Source: Prosopocoilus inquinatus (taxonomy: Eukaryota > Arthropoda > Insecta > Coleoptera > Lucanidae). From it: 64,000 bases of DNA. The notes beneath the pieces were generated by a model. The model did not search any database. It worked only from the letters and a program-made list of their open reading frames with translations, and had not been told where the DNA came from. Where the stretch lies: positions 372,001-436,000 of the forward strand of contig JAYKNF010000024.1 in assembly GCA_036172665.1 (NCBI GenBank), written 5' to 3'. A program made the translations under genes and the position numbers. Positions 61,346 through 64,000 of the stretch are shown here, piece by piece. Positions within the stretch are counted from its first letter, which is position 1. Each line of letters opens with the position of its first letter.

Positions 61346-64000
61346 ATTTGACGTTTCGATGGACTCCAGTAACTCTAATGTGAGATACGAAATTTTCGGA
61401 CGCAGCAGAAGCTGGAAATAGTTTTAAACGAAACAACACGCATTAGCGTTGTTCCTGTGATGTATCTAATCGATCCTTACTTAGCTACTATGTTATTTGA
61501 CGTTTCGATGGACTCCAGTTACTCTAATGTGAGATACGAAATTTTCGGACGCAGCAGCAGCGGGAAATAGTTTTAAACGCGACAACACATATTAGCGTTG
61601 TTCCTGTGCTGTATCTAATCGATCCTTACTCATCTATCATGTTATTTGACGTTTCGATGGACTCCAGTAACTTAGATGTGAGATACGAAGTTCTCGGACG
61701 CAGCTGAAGCTAGAAATAGTTTTAAACGAAACAACACGCATTAGCGTTGTTCCTGTGTAGTATCTAATCGATCCTTACTCATCTATCATGTTATTTGACG
61801 TTTCGATGGACTCCAGTAACTCTGATGTGAGATACAAAGTTTTTGGACGCAGCAGAAGCTGGAAATAGTTTTAAACGAAACAACACGTATTAGCGTTGTT
61901 CCTGTGATGTATCTAATCGATCCTTACTCATCTATCATGTTATTTGACGTTTCGATGGACTCCAGTAACTCTAATGTGAGAAACGAAATTTTCGGACGCA
62001 GCAGAAGCTGGAAATAGTTTTAAACGAAACAACACGCATTAGCGTTGTTCCTGTGATGTATCTAATCGATCCTTACTTATCTATCATGTTATTTGACGTT
62101 TGGATGGACTCCAGTAACCCTGACGTGAGATACGAAGTTCTAGGACGCAGCAGAAGCTGGAAATAGTTTTAAACGAAACAACACGCATTAGCGTTGTTCC
62201 TGTGATGTATCTAATCGATCCTTACTCATCTATAATGTTATTTGGCGTTTCGATGGACTCCAGTAACTTAGATGTGAGATACGAAGTTCTCGGACGCAGC
62301 TGAAGCTAGAAATAGTTTTAAACGAAACAACACGCATTAGCGTTGTTCCTGTGATGTATCTAACCGATCCTTACTCATCTATCATGTTATTTGATGTTCG
62401 GACGGACTCCAGTAACTCTGATGAGAGATACAAAGTTCTCGGACGCAGTAGAAACTGGAAATAGTTTTGAACGAAGCAACACGTATTAGCGTTGTTCCTG
62501 TGATGTATCTAATCGATCCTTACTTATCTACTATGTTATTTGACGTTTCGATGGACTCCAGTAACTCTAAAGTGAGATACGAAATTCTCGGACGCAGCAG
62601 CAGCTGGAAATAGTTTCAAACGAAACAACACATATTAGCGTTGTTCCTGTGATGTATCTAACCGATCCTTACTCATCTATCATGTTATTTGACGTTCGGA
62701 CGGACTCCAGTAACTCTGATGAGAGATACAAAGTTCTCGGACGCAGTAGAAACTGGAAATAGTTTTGAACGAAGCAACACGTATTAGCGATCGATCCTTA
62801 CTTATCTATCATGTTATTTGACGTTTGGATGGACTCCAGTAACCCTGACGTGAGATACGAAGTTCTAGGACGCAGCAGAAGCTGGAAATAGTTTTAAACG
62901 AAACAACACGCATTAGCGTTGTTCCTGTGATGTATCTAATCGATCCTTACTCATCTATCATGTTATTTGGCGTTTCGATGGACTCCAGTAACTTAGATGT
63001 GAGATACGAAGTTCTCGGACGCAGCTGAAGCTAGAAATAGTTTCAAACGAAACAACACGCATTAGCGTTGTTCCTGTGATGTATCTAACCGATCCTTACT
63101 CATCTATCATGTTATTTGATGTTCGGACGGACTCCAGTAACTCTGATGAGAGATACAAAGTTCTCGGACGCAGTAGAAACTGGAAATAGTTTTGAACGAA
63201 GCAACACGTATTAGCGTTGTTCCTGTGATGTATCTAATCGATCCTTACTTATCTACTATGTTATTTGACGTTTCGATGGACTCCAGTAACTCTAAAGTGA
63301 GATACGAAATTCTCGGACGCAGCAGCAGCTGGAAATAGTTTCAAACGAAACAACACATATTAGCGTTGTTCCTGTGATGTATCTAACCGATCCTTACTCA
63401 TCTATCATGTTATTTGACGTTCGGACGGACTCCAGTAACTCTGATGAGAGATACAAAGTTCTCGGACGCAGTAGAAACTGGAAATAGTTTTGAACGAAGC
63501 AACACGTATTAGCGTTGTTCCTGTGATGTATCTAATCGATCCTTACTCATATATCATGTTATTTGGCGTTTCGATGGACTCCAGTAGCTCTGATGTGAGA
63601 TACGACGTTTTCGGACGCAGCAGAAGCTGGAAATAGTTTTAAACGAAACAATACGCATTAGCGTTGTTCCTGTGATGTATCTAATCGATCCTTACTCATC
63701 TATCATGTTATTTGGCGTTTCGATGGACTCCAGTAACTTTGATGTGAGATACGAAGTTCTCGGACGCAGCTGAAGCTAGAAATAGTTTTAAACGAAACAA
63801 CACGCATTAGCGTTGTTCCTGTGATGCATCTAATCGATCCTTACTTATCTATCATGTTATTTGACGTTTGGATGGACTCCAGTAACCCTGACGTGAGATA
63901 CGAAGTTCTCGGACGCAGCAGAAGCTGGAAATAGTTTTAAACGAAACAACACGTATTAGCGTTGTTCCTGTGATGTATCTAATCGATCCTTACTCATCTA

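Larger units (their letters stand above)
49422..62770 (-). repeat. Dispersed higher-order duplication in right arm (three copies)
   Basis: A series of about 9 monomers at about 49.42-50.76 kb recurs at about 53.74-55.08 kb (spacing 4318 bp), and most of it again at about 61.45-62.5 kb (7422 bp further). Markers are CCTGTGTAGTATC at 50012, 54330 and 61752, the CGCGACAACACAT monomer near 49838, 54156 and 61579, and GTTTCTGTGATG near 49562 and 53880. Order and spacing are conserved, with only scattered base changes. Confidence 0.75.
49422..64000 (-). repeat. 149-bp satellite array, right arm (inverted relative to left)
   Basis: About 98 monomers of the same satellite as 1-40756, reverse-complemented. 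On the plus strand it reads ATGTATCTAATCGATCC ... GACTCCAGTAAC ... GGACGCAGCAGAAGC ... TTAGCGTTGTTCCTGTG. The period is 149 bp (TTAGCG at 49554 and 49703). It is a distinct subfamily: most monomers have TTTTAAACGAAAC where the left arm, reverse-complemented, has TTTTGAACGAAAC. Many have CTCATCTATCATG instead of CTTATCTATCATG, and GACGTTTGGATGGAC or GACGTTTCGATGGAC instead of GACGTTACGATGGAC. The array runs off the end of the window. No genes or insertions are seen in it. Confidence 0.98.

Noticed and set aside
1..64000. tRNA, rRNA or other structural RNA genes
   Set aside because: No cloverleaf, A/B box pair or rRNA-like sequence was recognised in the unique regions, and the satellite monomer does not resemble any RNA gene known to me.
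1..64000. Telomeric repeats
   Set aside because: No run of TTAGG or TTAGGG units is present.

Overview
The window looks like arthropod, probably insect, heterochromatin: a 149-bp satellite fills about 55 of 64 kb, and the only genes form one Polinton/Maverick-like unit of about 8.7 kb (40757-49421). A eukaryotic host is indicated by a 62-nt GT-AG intron, AATAAA signals and TATA plus KCABT-type initiators, and the protein families are those common in arthropod Polinton-like elements. The species cannot be named from the sequence.

Layout. (1) 1-40756: satellite array of about 273 monomers, with nested multi-monomer duplications at spacings of 2681, 6704, 1043, 2086, 6244, 1628 and 3140 bp. (2) 40763-40852: a perfect 39-bp inverted repeat with a 12-nt loop. 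(3) 40889-41646: an 11-bp minisatellite built on TGACCTTGA, the reverse complement of the Ftz-F1/ERR extended half-site. (4) 41823-45676, + strand: a protein-primed family B DNA polymerase of about 1263 aa in two exons, with all exonuclease and polymerase motifs visible, plus zinc fingers and an endonuclease VII-like HNH module. (5) 45677-45787: a convergent polyadenylation gap. (6) 49203 down to 45788, - strand: A32-like packaging ATPase, a DUF8207-like protein, a small unrecognised protein, and a retroviral-type integrase with a chromodomain-like tail. (7) 49204-49421: an AT-rich leader. (8) 49422-64000: about 98 more monomers of the same satellite in the opposite orientation.

The gene set covers replication (polymerase), integration (integrase) and DNA translocation (ATPase). 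No major capsid protein, penton protein or cysteine maturation protease is visible, so the unit looks like a capsid-less or reduced Polinton relative whose genes are nevertheless all open. The polymerase, ATPase, DUF8207-like and small-protein genes each have a TATA-like box 31-32 bp before an initiator-like CA. The integrase has none that I can see, and its start codon overlaps the stop of the gene before it.

The main observation is geometric. Satellite polarity flips exactly across the unit, and both inner array edges fall within about 16 bp of the same monomer phase. Simple insertion into a uniform array cannot produce this. It fits a very long terminal inverted repeat made of, or expanded into, satellite DNA; an inversion breakpoint or an assembly join are the alternatives.
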